Below, in pieces: positions 17,547 to 25,559 of a stretch of DNA of 64,000 bases; the stretch's first letter is position 1, and each line of letters starts with the position of its first letter. The notes below the pieces were generated by a model. The model was not told the origin of the DNA. It saw nothing but the letters and a program-made list of their open reading frames with translations, and did not search any database. Where the stretch lies: contig NZ_CP048796.1 in the NCBI RefSeq assembly GCF_010748935.1, positions 2,917,001-2,981,000 on the forward strand. The letters run 5' to 3'. A program made the position numbers and the translations under genes. The DNA is from Providencia vermicola (GTDB lineage: Bacteria > Pseudomonadota > Gammaproteobacteria > Enterobacterales > Enterobacteriaceae).

Positions 17547-19262
17547 TTACTGCCCCTTTTTCGACTCGATACGTTGGTTCGTTTTAGGATCGATACCAAT
17601 GTAATGCCCCGTTGATTCATCGACGCCGATATAATCTATCGCTTCGCCTTTAGCCTCGATAATCATGCCCGTCTCAGCAAATTGTTGATACTGCGCCTCT
17701 AATTTTTTTACAATTTCAGGGTATTTCGACGCTAAATCATGTGTTTCTAGTGGATCCTCTTTTAAATTAAAGAGCTGCCAAGGCGCCATTTCCGCTTTTG
17801 ACGAACCTTTCACTAAACGTCTTAATTTCCAATCCCCGTCAATTAATGCAGCTTGATTATGTAATTCCACACCAAATAAATGTCGAGGATTAACCGTGCT
17901 TTCACCTAGGAAATGGGATTTAAAGCTTGTGCCTAACATCGGTAATGGATGGATATTTTTAATTTGTTTATTTGCATCAATACCTGCAAATTCATATAAC
18001 GTTGGAGCGATGTCATAAACAGCCATCGGGGTATGGTCAATACTGCCTTTTTTGCCAATACCAGGGCCCGTAATAATCAGGTCAGTATTAATTCCACCTT
18101 GCGCGCTGGTTGTTTTATGGAAATTTGCATAAGGAGCATTGCTCACATTTGCCCAGTGAGGCCCAACAGATACAAATGAATTCTTACGACCAAGGTTTTC
18201 ATAACTATTATCAAATTGTTCCCAATATTGCGGATCCGATTCATAATAAAAACCAGAAGCTGGATTAGCACCATTATCCGTAGCAAAAATAATAATGGTA
18301 TTTTTCTCTCTACCAGTGGCCTTTAATGTATTTATGACACCGCCAATTTGATCATCCATATAGGCAATCATTGCAGCATATACTTGCATTGTTTTCGCAG
18401 CATAACGCTTTTCTTCAGGCGTTAACTGCTGCCATTCTTTATCTAAATCCAAATTGGGCATGGGGGTTTTATCATTGATAATACCCAATTCTTTGAGTCT
18501 ATTTATACGTTGGCGATAAACTTTGCCAAATCCTTCATCGTATTTTCCATCAAATTTACTGATCCAATCGTCAGGCGCTTGAATGGGGTCATGCGGGGCA
18601 GTAAAAGCGAGGTAAGCAAATATAGGTTGGTCTTGCGGCGTTTCTTTTATCCATTGTTCAAGTTGTTGCGCATAATTTTTACTTGAATAAAAATCACTCG
18701 GCAATGATGTCTTTTCGCCATTTAACGTATAGTAAGTATGAAAACGTTCAACTGTTCCAAGTGGCATCGCATCATCAAAATGACTGGTTCCGCCTCCCAT
18801 AAATGCAAATGCTTGATTAAAACCTCTGTCCGTTGGCCTTGCTCCTTTGGTATAACCTAAATGCCATTTACCTGACATCATGGTGTTATAGCCGGCATCT
18901 TGGAAACGCTCCGCCATAGTGACCACACGGTCGGTTAAACGCAGCTCATAGCCGGGTTGCCCTACCGTATTTTCATACCACCACATTCCCCCCATTCCTG
19001 CTTGTTGGTTGGTTGCCCCCGTCAACAGCATCGAGCGCGCAGGCGCAGACATTGGAGAGGTATAATATTGACTCATCCTAACACCTTGATTAGCCATTTC
19101 TTGTAAATTTGGCGTAGGGATTTCCCCTCCAAATGGGCTAATGTCAGAATATCCCATGTCATCGACAATGATGATCAGAACATTAGGCTTATCAATAGGT
19201 GCAGCAAATGTTGTACTAGAAATCACAGAGGTTAAAGCGACAGCTAACAGTGTTTTTTTCAT
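17547..19262 (-). CDS. atsA: Periplasmic arylsulfatase, Ser-type
   Basis: A 571-residue sulfatase with a Sec signal peptide (residues 1-20, TFA before the cleavage). The sulfatase signature is SAPAR at 72-76, so the residue modified to formylglycine is Ser72, the number known for Klebsiella AtsA. Asp34-Asp35 (IVDDMGYSD) and DNGAN are metal ligands, and GKWHLGY is the second family signature. Formylglycine would attack the sulfate ester of aryl sulfates, releasing sulfate. Ser-type sulfatases need the radical-SAM maturase, which is encoded just downstream. The gene lies between two tRNA-Asn repeats. The true substrate is not evident from sequence. Confidence 0.92.
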   Translation of the reverse strand: MKKTLLAVALTSVISSTTFAAPIDKPNVLIIIVDDMGYSDISPFGGEIPTPNLQEMANQGVRMSQYYTSPMSAPARSMLLTGATNQQAGMGGMWWYENTVGQPGYELRLTDRVVTMAERFQDAGYNTMMSGKWHLGYTKGARPTDRGFNQAFAFMGGGTSHFDDAMPLGTVERFHTYYTLNGEKTSLPSDFYSSKNYAQQLEQWIKETPQDQPIFAYLAFTAPHDPIQAPDDWISKFDGKYDEGFGKVYRQRINRLKELGIINDKTPMPNLDLDKEWQQLTPEEKRYAAKTMQVYAAMIAYMDDQIGGVINTLKATGREKNTIIIFATDNGANPASGFYYESDPQYWEQFDNSYENLGRKNSFVSVGPHWANVSNAPYANFHKTTSAQGGINTDLIITGPGIGKKGSIDHTPMAVYDIAPTLYEFAGIDANKQIKNIHPLPMLGTSFKSHFLGESTVNPRHLFGVELHNQAALIDGDWKLRRLVKGSSKAEMAPWQLFNLKEDPLETHDLASKYPEIVKKLEAQYQQFAETGMIIEAKGEAIDYIGVDESTGHYIGIDPKTNQRIESKKGQ

Positions 19263-19426
19263 TCAAGCTAACTCTCATTGTTAATTTTTTGTAGCTTTAA
19301 CGTTAAATATAGTTTTCATCAATGACTATCGTTCTTAGGTACGATACCTATTGGTCCTATTTTTGCTGACATAACCGCCATATTGTTTATTTAGCAATCA
19401 CTTGGCAATTTTTTTCATATTTATGC

Positions 19427-19455
19427 TTTACAAGCATCAATAGGATGGGTAATAT
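19427..19455 (+). promoter_or_regulatory. Sigma-70 promoter of the second tRNA-Asn
   Basis: TTTACA at 19427-19432, a 17-base spacer and TAATAT at 19450-19455. The -10 lies inside the direct repeat but the -35 lies outside it, so the second copy carries a different -35. Confidence 0.75.
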
Positions 19456-19482
19456 TCGCCTCGTTCTCAGGAACATCGCAAT

Positions 19483-19558
19483 TCCTCCATAGTTCAGTCG
19501 GTAGAACGGCGGACTGTTAATCCGTATGTCGCTGGTTCAAGTCCAGCTGGAGGAGCCA
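19483..19558 (+). tRNA. tRNA-Asn (anticodon GTT), second copy
   Basis: Identical over all 76 nucleotides to the copy at 16234-16309, with CCA encoded and anticodon GTT. Confidence 0.97.
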
Positions 19559-19565
19559 AATTTAA

Positions 19566-19591
19566 AAAGCCCGCTTTATAGCGGGCTTTTG
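19566..19591 (+). terminator. Terminator after tRNA-Asn 2
   Basis: AAAAGCCCGC pairs with GCGGGCTTTT around TTTATA, the same element as after the first copy. Confidence 0.88.
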
Positions 19592-19756
19592 CTATTTGAA
19601 GATAACCTCGCTTTTCCTATCACTATTTTTCACTACTATCGTCGTTTATTCATCACGTCTTTCCCCCTCGAAAGCACGTTACCATGCCCTATTCGATGAA
19701 ACTTACAGCAATTCGATCACAGAACAAGCAATCAAACTTTTCTTACCGTTTCTTCT

Positions 19757-19785
19757 TTGACATTTCGATCCAGTAACGCTACTAT
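19757..19785 (+). promoter_or_regulatory. Sigma-70 promoter of the third tRNA-Asn
   Basis: TTGACA at 19757-19762, a 17-base spacer and TACTAT at 19780-19785. Confidence 0.8.
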
Positions 19786-19804
19786 TCCTCTCGCTTTAAG
19801 GAGT

Positions 19805-19880
19805 TCCTCCATAGTTCAGTCGGTAGAACGGCGGACTGTTAATCCGTATGTCGCTGGTTCGAGTCCAGCTGGAGGAGCCA
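19805..19880 (+). tRNA. tRNA-Asn (anticodon GTT), third copy
   Basis: Differs from the other two only in the T loop (GGTTCGAGTCC instead of GGTTCAAGTCC). CCA is encoded at 19878-19880. The flanks are unlike those of the first two copies, and I see no hairpin terminator directly after it. Confidence 0.97.
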
Positions 19881-19999
19881 ACTTAATTCACCTACCTTTA
19901 GTACACTCCCTGTTTTTTCCTTTATGATAAATCCAAATTGAAAACGCTTATATTTCAAGATAATTGTCAATTAGCGTAGCTATTTTATCGTTTTCGTTT

Positions 20000-20061
20000 T
20001 ATTATTCTGCTCCGGCTTGAGCATCTTGCTCATTACTCTATTTCCCCCTTTATGGAGCCGG
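20000..20061 (+). promoter_or_regulatory. pyrC promoter and CTP-responsive-type leader
   Basis: A -10 box TATTAT lies at 20000-20005, and the start would fall at CCGG (20012-20015). CCGGCTT (20012-20018) is complementary to GAGCCGG, which overlaps the GGAG ribosome site before the pyrC ATG. In E. coli and Salmonella, pyrC transcripts starting at C (high CTP) form such a hairpin and block translation, while those starting two bases later at G do not. The -35 is weak. A PurR-like sequence (8/11) overlaps the promoter at 19982-19997. Confidence 0.6.
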
Positions 20062-20065
20062 TTTC

Positions 20066-21115
20066 ATGACAACTGCAACAACTTTAACGATCCGCCGCCC
20101 AGATGATTGGCATGTTCATTTTCGCGATGGTGATATGCTGAAAACTGTAGTGCCCTATACTAGTCAGTTTTTCGGTCGTGCCATTGTCATGCCAAACCTT
20201 GTCCCCCCAGTTACGACCATTGAAATGGCTAAAGCCTATCGTGAACGCATTATGCAAGCGGTTCCTGTGGGTCATCAATTTACGCCATTAATGACTTGTT
20301 ATTTAACCGATACGACGAATGCCGATGAACTCATTCGTGGTTTCCAAGAAGGGGTATTTACAGCGTGTAAGTTATACCCTGCTAATGCGACAACCAATTC
20401 AAGTCATGGTGTTTCTGATATCAAAAATATCTATTCAGCACTTGCTGCAATGGAGCAAGTTGGCATGCCACTATTGATCCATGGTGAAGTCACTTCAAGT
20501 GATATCGATATTTTTGACCGCGAGGCGCGTTTTATCGAGCAAGTCATGGAACCACTCAGAAAAAGGTTTCCTAAATTAAAAATTGTGTTTGAGCACATCA
20601 CGACAAAAGAAGCTGCTCAATATGTACAAGAGGCAGACAATTATTTAGCTGCTACATTAACACCGCAACATTTAATGTTTAACCGTAATCACATGTTAGT
20701 GGGTGGTGTACGCCCTCACCTATATTGCTTACCTATTTTAAAGCGTAATGTGCATCAAGAAGCACTACGTGCAGCCGTTGCATCTGGTAATAAGCGCTTT
20801 TTCTTAGGGACCGATACGGCGCCTCACGTACAACATCGTAAAGAGTCATCTTGTGGTTGCGCGGGCGTATTTAATGCACCGACCGCACTCGCAGCTTATG
20901 CAACGGTATTTGAAGAACTCGGTGCACTGGCACATTTTGAAGCCTTTTGCTCATTAAATGGGCCTAAGTTCTATAATCTTCCTGTTAATGAGGGCTTTAT
21001 CCAATTAACAAAAGAAAAAAATATCACTGCCTCATCGATTGATTGCGGTCATGATAAATTGATCCCATTTCTCGCTGATGAAGATGTATCTTGGTCTGTA
21101 CGCGTTGTTAGCTAA
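20066..21115 (+). CDS. pyrC: Dihydroorotase PyrC
   Basis: PyrC cyclises carbamoyl-aspartate to dihydroorotate in pyrimidine synthesis. The 349 residues match the E. coli class II enzyme (348): the metal-binding [10 protein letters not shown] at 12-21, the carboxylated lysine region [31 protein letters not shown], and GTDTAPH with the catalytic Asp. GGAG lies before the ATG. The leader suggests CTP-controlled start-site switching. In E. coli dinI lies between pyrC and bssS; here bssS follows directly. Confidence 0.97.
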   Translation: MTTATTLTIRRPDDWHVHFRDGDMLKTVVPYTSQFFGRAIVMPNLVPPVTTIEMAKAYRERIMQAVPVGHQFTPLMTCYLTDTTNADELIRGFQEGVFTACKLYPANATTNSSHGVSDIKNIYSALAAMEQVGMPLLIHGEVTSSDIDIFDREARFIEQVMEPLRKRFPKLKIVFEHITTKEAAQYVQEADNYLAATLTPQHLMFNRNHMLVGGVRPHLYCLPILKRNVHQEALRAAVASGNKRFFLGTDTAPHVQHRKESSCGCAGVFNAPTALAAYATVFEELGALAHFEAFCSLNGPKFYNLPVNEGFIQLTKEKNITASSIDCGHDKLIPFLADEDVSWSVRVVS

Positions 21116-21327
21116 TCATTTTGACGGGAAGCTAATCACTTCCCGTTAGTCTATTAATCCCTTTTCTGTGACTTTTTTGCATAATCTGTCATTTAGATGC
21201 AAAAAAAACGACTTTCCTCTTTTCAAATGACAAAATCCTTTTATACTAAGTGATACTCGTTATGAGTATCTCGCCCTTAGTCAGTTATCGATATGTATTT
21301 ATCACGTAGTATGATTAGGAGGTGTCT

Positions 21328-21582
21328 ATGAATAGAAAAAATGATGTGATTCAAACCCACCCTGTTGTTGGTTGGGACATCAGTACCGTTGATGCCTATG
21401 ATGCAATGATGCTGCGTTTGCATTATTTGCCAGAAAAAAGTGAAAATAGTGAAAGTGCTGTTGTTGACAAGACAATGTGGTTAACAACCGATGTAGCAAG
21501 GCAGCTGATTAATATTCTACAAGCCGGTATCGATAAAATAGAATCTGGTGATTATGTAGAACCAGATTTTAAAACGCACTAG
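21328..21582 (+). CDS. bssS: BssS, biofilm regulator
   Basis: The 84-residue product matches E. coli BssS (YceP): VIQTHPVVGWDISTVDAYDAM, MLRLHYL, then TMWLTTDVARQLINILQAGI and KIESGDY. BssS is known to affect biofilm formation and indole/AI-2-linked expression; its molecular activity is unclear. I start at ATG 21328 because AGGAGG ends five bases before it; a GTG two codons earlier is inside that site. Its position after pyrC keeps the E. coli order without dinI. Confidence 0.92.
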   Translation: MNRKNDVIQTHPVVGWDISTVDAYDAMMLRLHYLPEKSENSESAVVDKTMWLTTDVARQLINILQAGIDKIESGDYVEPDFKTH

Positions 21583-21588
21583 AGAAAG

Positions 21589-21623
21589 TAATGGATATTC
21601 GGGTTTATCCCCAATATCCATTA
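21589..21623 (+). terminator. Strong hairpin after bssS
   Basis: TAATGGATATT (21589-21599) and AATATCCATTA (21613-21623) form a perfect 11-bp stem, extended by GGG/CCC inside. It is 7 bases past the bssS stop. There is no U-run, so the mode of termination is uncertain. Confidence 0.5.
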
Positions 21624-21830
21624 GCACATTCAATGCCTTCTTATTCTTAATTTAAATAGATTCAATCTTTATATTTAATATAGTTAATATTAATAGCATA
21701 AAATTGATAATTGTTATTTTCGATTTATTATCAAAAACAAACAAAATTAATTATTTTTTATCATTAGTTTATTGACTTTAATATCCCTTACAATTTATTG
21801 TAATATTCTTTTCGAACAAGGATGTTCCTT

Positions 21831-22424
21831 ATGAGAATACTAGTGATTGATGAGTGTTATTATACTCGAATTGGCATTACTGAATATTTATCATCTAATA
21901 AAAAATTAGAATTTATCAGTGTGGGGTGTATTGATGAAGCGATTAGTTGTATTAATGACACCAAGCCGACAATAGTCCTTGTGAATTTAACTTACTATTG
22001 CCATCACTCTAATTATTGCTTATCACTAAAAAAACTTTTAACATCATCGAATGAAACAAGGTTTTATATTTATATCAATGCCACCTACCCAATATCAGAC
22101 AAGCCATTATTATTAAAGGACAACTATTTTATTATGTCTAAAAAAATCATTATTCCTACTTTAGATAAAGTGATTAATGATTCAGAACATATCAAGGAAA
22201 CAATAAAACTAACAAATAAATCAAACTCATCAATATTTACATTAAAAGAACAGTGCATTATTAATAGTTGGATGAATGAAACACCTAATCACCTTATTTC
22301 TAAGAAATTGGGGATCAGTAATAGTACGGTTTATTCACAAAAGAGGCATATCGTCACAAAAGTGTATGTTAAAAATCGTATAGAGCTTTTCTTTATTTAT
22401 AATATTTTTAAATATCTCTATTAA
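21831..22424 (+). CDS. RcsA-like LuxR-family regulator
   Basis: The 197-residue protein has a degenerate receiver-like N-terminal half and a LuxR/FixJ helix-turn-helix (about 135-195: FTLKEQCIINSWMNETPNHLISKKLGIS). The beginning CYYTRIGITEYL resembles RcsA (CSYTRLGLTGYL), the partner of RcsB in capsule control. Where receivers have the phosphorylated Asp, this protein has Asn52 (TIVLVNLTYY), so phosphorylation is not expected. The gene is richer in AT than its neighbours, as is common for H-NS-silenced regulators. I start at ATG 21831, with AAGGA 8 bases upstream. It could be RcsA or a paralogue; overall identity looks modest. Confidence 0.65.
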   Translation: MRILVIDECYYTRIGITEYLSSNKKLEFISVGCIDEAISCINDTKPTIVLVNLTYYCHHSNYCLSLKKLLTSSNETRFYIYINATYPISDKPLLLKDNYFIMSKKIIIPTLDKVINDSEHIKETIKLTNKSNSSIFTLKEQCIINSWMNETPNHLISKKLGISNSTVYSQKRHIVTKVYVKNRIELFFIYNIFKYLY

Positions 22425-22426
22425 AA

Positions 22427-22450
22427 AAAAGCCCTACATAGGGCTTTTTT
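22427..22450. terminator. Bidirectional terminator between the RcsA-like gene and trhO
   Basis: AGCCCT and AGGGCT pair around ACAT, with A8 before and T6 after, so U-tracts occur on both strands. Both convergent genes end within 10 bases of it. Confidence 0.88.
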
Positions 22451-22455
22451 AAAAA

Positions 22456-23502
22456 TTAATTATCACTATTTAATAAGCCATCTTCTAAACGATGACGTGA
22501 TTTATTAAATATTTTATTGCTAACTTCACGGCCTGCTCGGCGGGCACGTTGCTGCTCTTCAGGTAATTTCATTTCTTCAGTACATGCAGCGCTACAGCAG
22601 CCTTCATATTTCTCAGCACAAGATGGGCATTGGATAAATAATAAATGGCATCCATCATTCCGGCAATTAGTATGTGAGTCACAAGGTTCACCACATTGGT
22701 GACAATGCGCTAATACTTCATCAGTGATACGCTCTCCCATGCGGTTATCGAACACAAAGTTTTTCCCTTTGAAACGCAAAGGTAAACCCTGTTCTCTCGC
22801 TTTACGCGCATACTCAATAATACCACCTTCAACATGGTAGACGTTTTTAAAGCCATTATGCAGCATGTATGCGCTAGCTTTTTCACAACGGATCCCACCA
22901 GTACAGTACATGACAATGTTTTTATCTTTTTGTTGTTGCAACATGTCAACAGCCATTGGTAGTTGCTCTCTGAAAGTATCAGATGGCACTTCCAGTGCAT
23001 TTTCGAAATGGCCTACTTCATATTCATAATGGTTGCGCATATCCACAAAAACAGTGTTTGGATCATCAATCATCTCATTCACTTGTTCCGCTTTGAGATA
23101 CTGTCCCGTCTTTGAAGCGTCAAACGAATCATCTGTAATACCATCAGCAACCACACGATCACGAACTTTCATGCGAAGTACCCAGAAAGATTTTCCGTCA
23201 TCGTCGATAGCAATGTTAAGGCGTAAGCCATCTAATTCAGGGCTAGTCTGATAAATAAGTTCGCGTAGTGCGTCAACCTTTGATGAAGGTATGCTGATTT
23301 GCGCATTGATACCTTCTTTAGCAATATACACTCGCCCAAACACATTAAGTGCTTTGAATTTCACATACCAATCATTTCTAAACTCGACCGGATCTTGGAT
23401 ATTGAAATATTTATAAAAAGAAATCGTTGTTCGCGGCTCAGTCTCAGCCAACATACGTTCTTTAAGAATTTTATTCGAAACTTGATTGTGTAACACTGGC
23501 AT
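22456..23502 (-). CDS. trhO: tRNA uridine(34) hydroxylase TrhO
   Basis: TrhO (YceA) is a rhodanese-family enzyme that hydroxylates U34 of some tRNAs, the oxygen-dependent route to ho5U and then cmo5U. The 348 residues show an N-terminal acylphosphatase-like domain ([16 protein letters not shown]), the rhodanese domain with the active-site loop [15 protein letters not shown], and a C-terminal Cys-rich zinc-like region ([33 protein letters not shown]). In E. coli trhO lies next to lpxL; here zevAB and ttr lie between them. Confidence 0.95.
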   Translation of the reverse strand: MPVLHNQVSNKILKERMLAETEPRTTISFYKYFNIQDPVEFRNDWYVKFKALNVFGRVYIAKEGINAQISIPSSKVDALRELIYQTSPELDGLRLNIAIDDDGKSFWVLRMKVRDRVVADGITDDSFDASKTGQYLKAEQVNEMIDDPNTVFVDMRNHYEYEVGHFENALEVPSDTFREQLPMAVDMLQQQKDKNIVMYCTGGIRCEKASAYMLHNGFKNVYHVEGGIIEYARKAREQGLPLRFKGKNFVFDNRMGERITDEVLAHCHQCGEPCDSHTNCRNDGCHLLFIQCPSCAEKYEGCCSAACTEEMKLPEEQQRARRAGREVSNKIFNKSRHRLEDGLLNSDN

Positions 23503-23616
23503 GGTGTTCTCTTTTCCTTTGTAACTAACTCATCGTTAAAGCTTAAAATCAGATGGTGTCCACGAAGTGTCCACACGAGATCATTCGCCAATATTATCGC
23601 TGTTATTTTGTTAATA

Positions 23617-23645
23617 AAAAACCCCTAATGTTAAGGGGTTTTATT
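23617..23645. terminator. Orphan intrinsic terminator between divergent genes
   Basis: AAAACCCCT and AGGGGTTTT pair around AATGTTA, with A- and T-runs on both sides. It lies between trhO (leftward) and zevA (rightward), so no annotated gene ends here. A short RNA from 23503-23640, or a leftover of a lost gene, would explain it. A tandem GTGTCCAC (23554-23561 and 23565-23572) lies upstream. Confidence 0.75.
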
Positions 23646-23770
23646 TTTTAGTAATACAAAAGGGAAACTTACCGTAATAGATGAGTTTATTTCAACGTGA
23701 AATTAAGTTATATTATAACATTAAAATTTGACATTATTTACTCAATCCGACTCATTAACATAGATCGCCT

Positions 23771-24406
23771 ATGAAATTCAAAGCGTTGCTTCTTGTTCTC
23801 TGTTTAATATTCACAGCAAAAAGTATTTCTCATCCTCATAGCTTTATCGATATGCAAGTAGTGCCAGATATCAAGCAACAGCAATTTATTGGCCTAACGT
23901 TTACTTGGAAAATGGATCCCATGACGTCCGCTGATATTGCTTATGAACTGAAAAATAGTAAGGAAGATGACCCTAAATGGAAAGCTCAGGCAGCAACGCT
24001 TATGGCAAATATTCTAGCTCAAGACTATTTCACCGATTTTTATTCGCAAGGCAAAAAAGCGGCCTTCCACACAATACCGAGCCATTACCAATTACGCCGT
24101 GAAGGGCTGCAACTAATTTTCTCTTTTAGCATGGTTTTGAAACAGCCTATCGCGATAAAAGGTTCAAATATCGAGTTCATGACCTATGACCCCACCTTTT
24201 TTGTCAGCATGACTTACCCCAATCAGCAATCGGTGATTGCCCCACAAGCGCTTAATGCCGCATCATGCCACCTCACCTTGCAAGAGCCTAACGTGTCTGA
24301 CGAATTACGTTTCTATGCTTATTCACTTGATATTAATCAGACACCTGAAGAGGACACAACCTTAGGGCTGCAATTTGCTCAGAAGGTAAAAATACAATGC
24401 CAATAA
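23771..24406 (+). CDS. zevA: ZevA-like periplasmic metal-transport partner (DUF1007)
   Basis: The 211-residue protein has a Sec signal (about 1-19) directly followed by SHPHSFIDMQV, the His-rich start typical of DUF1007. In Haemophilus the pair ZevA (DUF1007) and ZevB (NicO family) takes up zinc; here the same pair occurs with a 10-base overlap. The mature domain is otherwise unremarkable, with one disulphide possible (Cys near 176 and 210). The likely role is periplasmic delivery of Zn2+, Ni2+ or Co2+ to the channel encoded next. The metal is not determined by sequence. Confidence 0.78.
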   Translation: MKFKALLLVLCLIFTAKSISHPHSFIDMQVVPDIKQQQFIGLTFTWKMDPMTSADIAYELKNSKEDDPKWKAQAATLMANILAQDYFTDFYSQGKKAAFHTIPSHYQLRREGLQLIFSFSMVLKQPIAIKGSNIEFMTYDPTFFVSMTYPNQQSVIAPQALNAASCHLTLQEPNVSDELRFYAYSLDINQTPEEDTTLGLQFAQKVKIQCQ

Positions 24407-25422
24407 GTCGATTAGCTCAAGTTTTACGCCCCAAAATTGTTCTCAGTCTCTTATTATTCGTAACTCTTAGCGCTGTTGCTTATCAAATTTACCAGTACTG
24501 GCCCCTTTGGTTACAAACCAGTGTTGCTTGGCAACGTCAGTTAAATCTTTCTCTGACTGAGTTATTGCAATCAACTCAACGAGCCCCTTTACAAGCAGGA
24601 AGCTTACTTGTCGCGGTCAGCTTTCTCTATGGCTTTTTACATGCGGTTGGCCCTGGCCATGGTAAATTGATTATTAGTACTTATATTGCAACACAACCAA
24701 CTCGCCTAAAACAGAGTGTCCTACTCAGTTTACTGGCCTCCCTGTTACAAGGTGGTGTGGCGATTGTCCTCGTCTCCGTTATCTTAGTCGTTTTCCAATT
24801 ATCCACCCGCCACCTCAATATAGTCAGCTTATACAGTGAAAAACTCAGCTATGCATTCGTCATCTTGCTCGGTTTTTTGTTCTGTTTAAAGGCGATTCAC
24901 CAGTGGTATAAAACCGCTCAAAGACGCACGGCATCTGTATGGAAAATACACACAATTTCACCATCGAAACTAAGCCATGGCGCCGTTCTTAAACCGACAC
25001 TTTCCACGGATGCTGTTTGCGGTTGTGGTCATCAACACGTTGTTTCAAGTAGTCAATTACAAACGAGTATACGTACACAAATCCTTGTCGTGCTCTCTAT
25101 GGGGCTACGCCCTTGTTCAGGGGCGATACTTGTTTTGCTATTTTCGTCAGTAATAGGCGTTTATCTGTGGGGAGTACTTGCCGCCCTAGCGATGGCAATG
25201 GGGACAGCCTTAACGATTTGTTTAATCGCTTGTTTTGTCTATTTTATGCGTGATAACGCAATGCGGATAACGAAAACGCGCAGTCCCCCTTTTTCGCCGT
25301 ATTGGGGAATAGCGATTAGCTTATGTGCTGGGATTGTGTTTATCTTGTTAGGTGTCTTGATGTACCAAAGCTTAACACTCAATGAAGTGAGTTCACCTTT
25401 ACTTACGCCTCGAATACACTGA
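24397..25422 (+). CDS. zevB: ZevB-like NicO-family metal transporter
   Basis: A 341-residue polytopic membrane protein of the NicO (nickel/cobalt) family. The signature HAVGPGHGKLIIS and the second motif GLRPCSGAIL are both present, with about six to seven membrane segments. A cytoplasmic or periplasmic loop contains CGCGHQHVV, a likely metal-binding cluster. The start overlaps zevA by 10 bases, so translation is coupled. ZevB in Haemophilus imports zinc, while RcnA of the same family exports Ni/Co, so direction is inferred from the DUF1007 partner. Confidence 0.8.
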   Translation: MPISRLAQVLRPKIVLSLLLFVTLSAVAYQIYQYWPLWLQTSVAWQRQLNLSLTELLQSTQRAPLQAGSLLVAVSFLYGFLHAVGPGHGKLIISTYIATQPTRLKQSVLLSLLASLLQGGVAIVLVSVILVVFQLSTRHLNIVSLYSEKLSYAFVILLGFLFCLKAIHQWYKTAQRRTASVWKIHTISPSKLSHGAVLKPTLSTDAVCGCGHQHVVSSSQLQTSIRTQILVVLSMGLRPCSGAILVLLFSSVIGVYLWGVLAALAMAMGTALTICLIACFVYFMRDNAMRITKTRSPPFSPYWGIAISLCAGIVFILLGVLMYQSLTLNEVSSPLLTPRIH

Positions 25423-25432
25423 GTAATATGCG

Positions 25433-25457
25433 AAAAAAAGGAGGGCTCCCCCTCCTT
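25433..25457 (-). terminator. Terminator of the ttr operon
   Basis: AAGGAGGG (25438-25445) and CCCTCCTT (25450-25457) pair. Read leftward, a T-run follows (A-run at 25433-25439). It lies about 100 bases after the ttrA stop. Confidence 0.8.
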
Positions 25458-25559
25458 GGCATCTGCCGAAGTTACGATGAGGTAGCTACATCGTAAGCGC
25501 AATGTCAACTGTCTAAACTGAATGTGACCAGAACCATCCTCTCTGGCCACCTGTTATTT

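Larger units (their letters stand above)
19450..19596 (+). repeat. Direct repeat copy 2 around tRNA-Asn
   Basis: Second copy of the block at 16201-16348, same orientation, 3249 bases away. It differs by CT/TC before the tRNA, G/A after it and one T fewer in the terminator tail. Confidence 0.9.
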
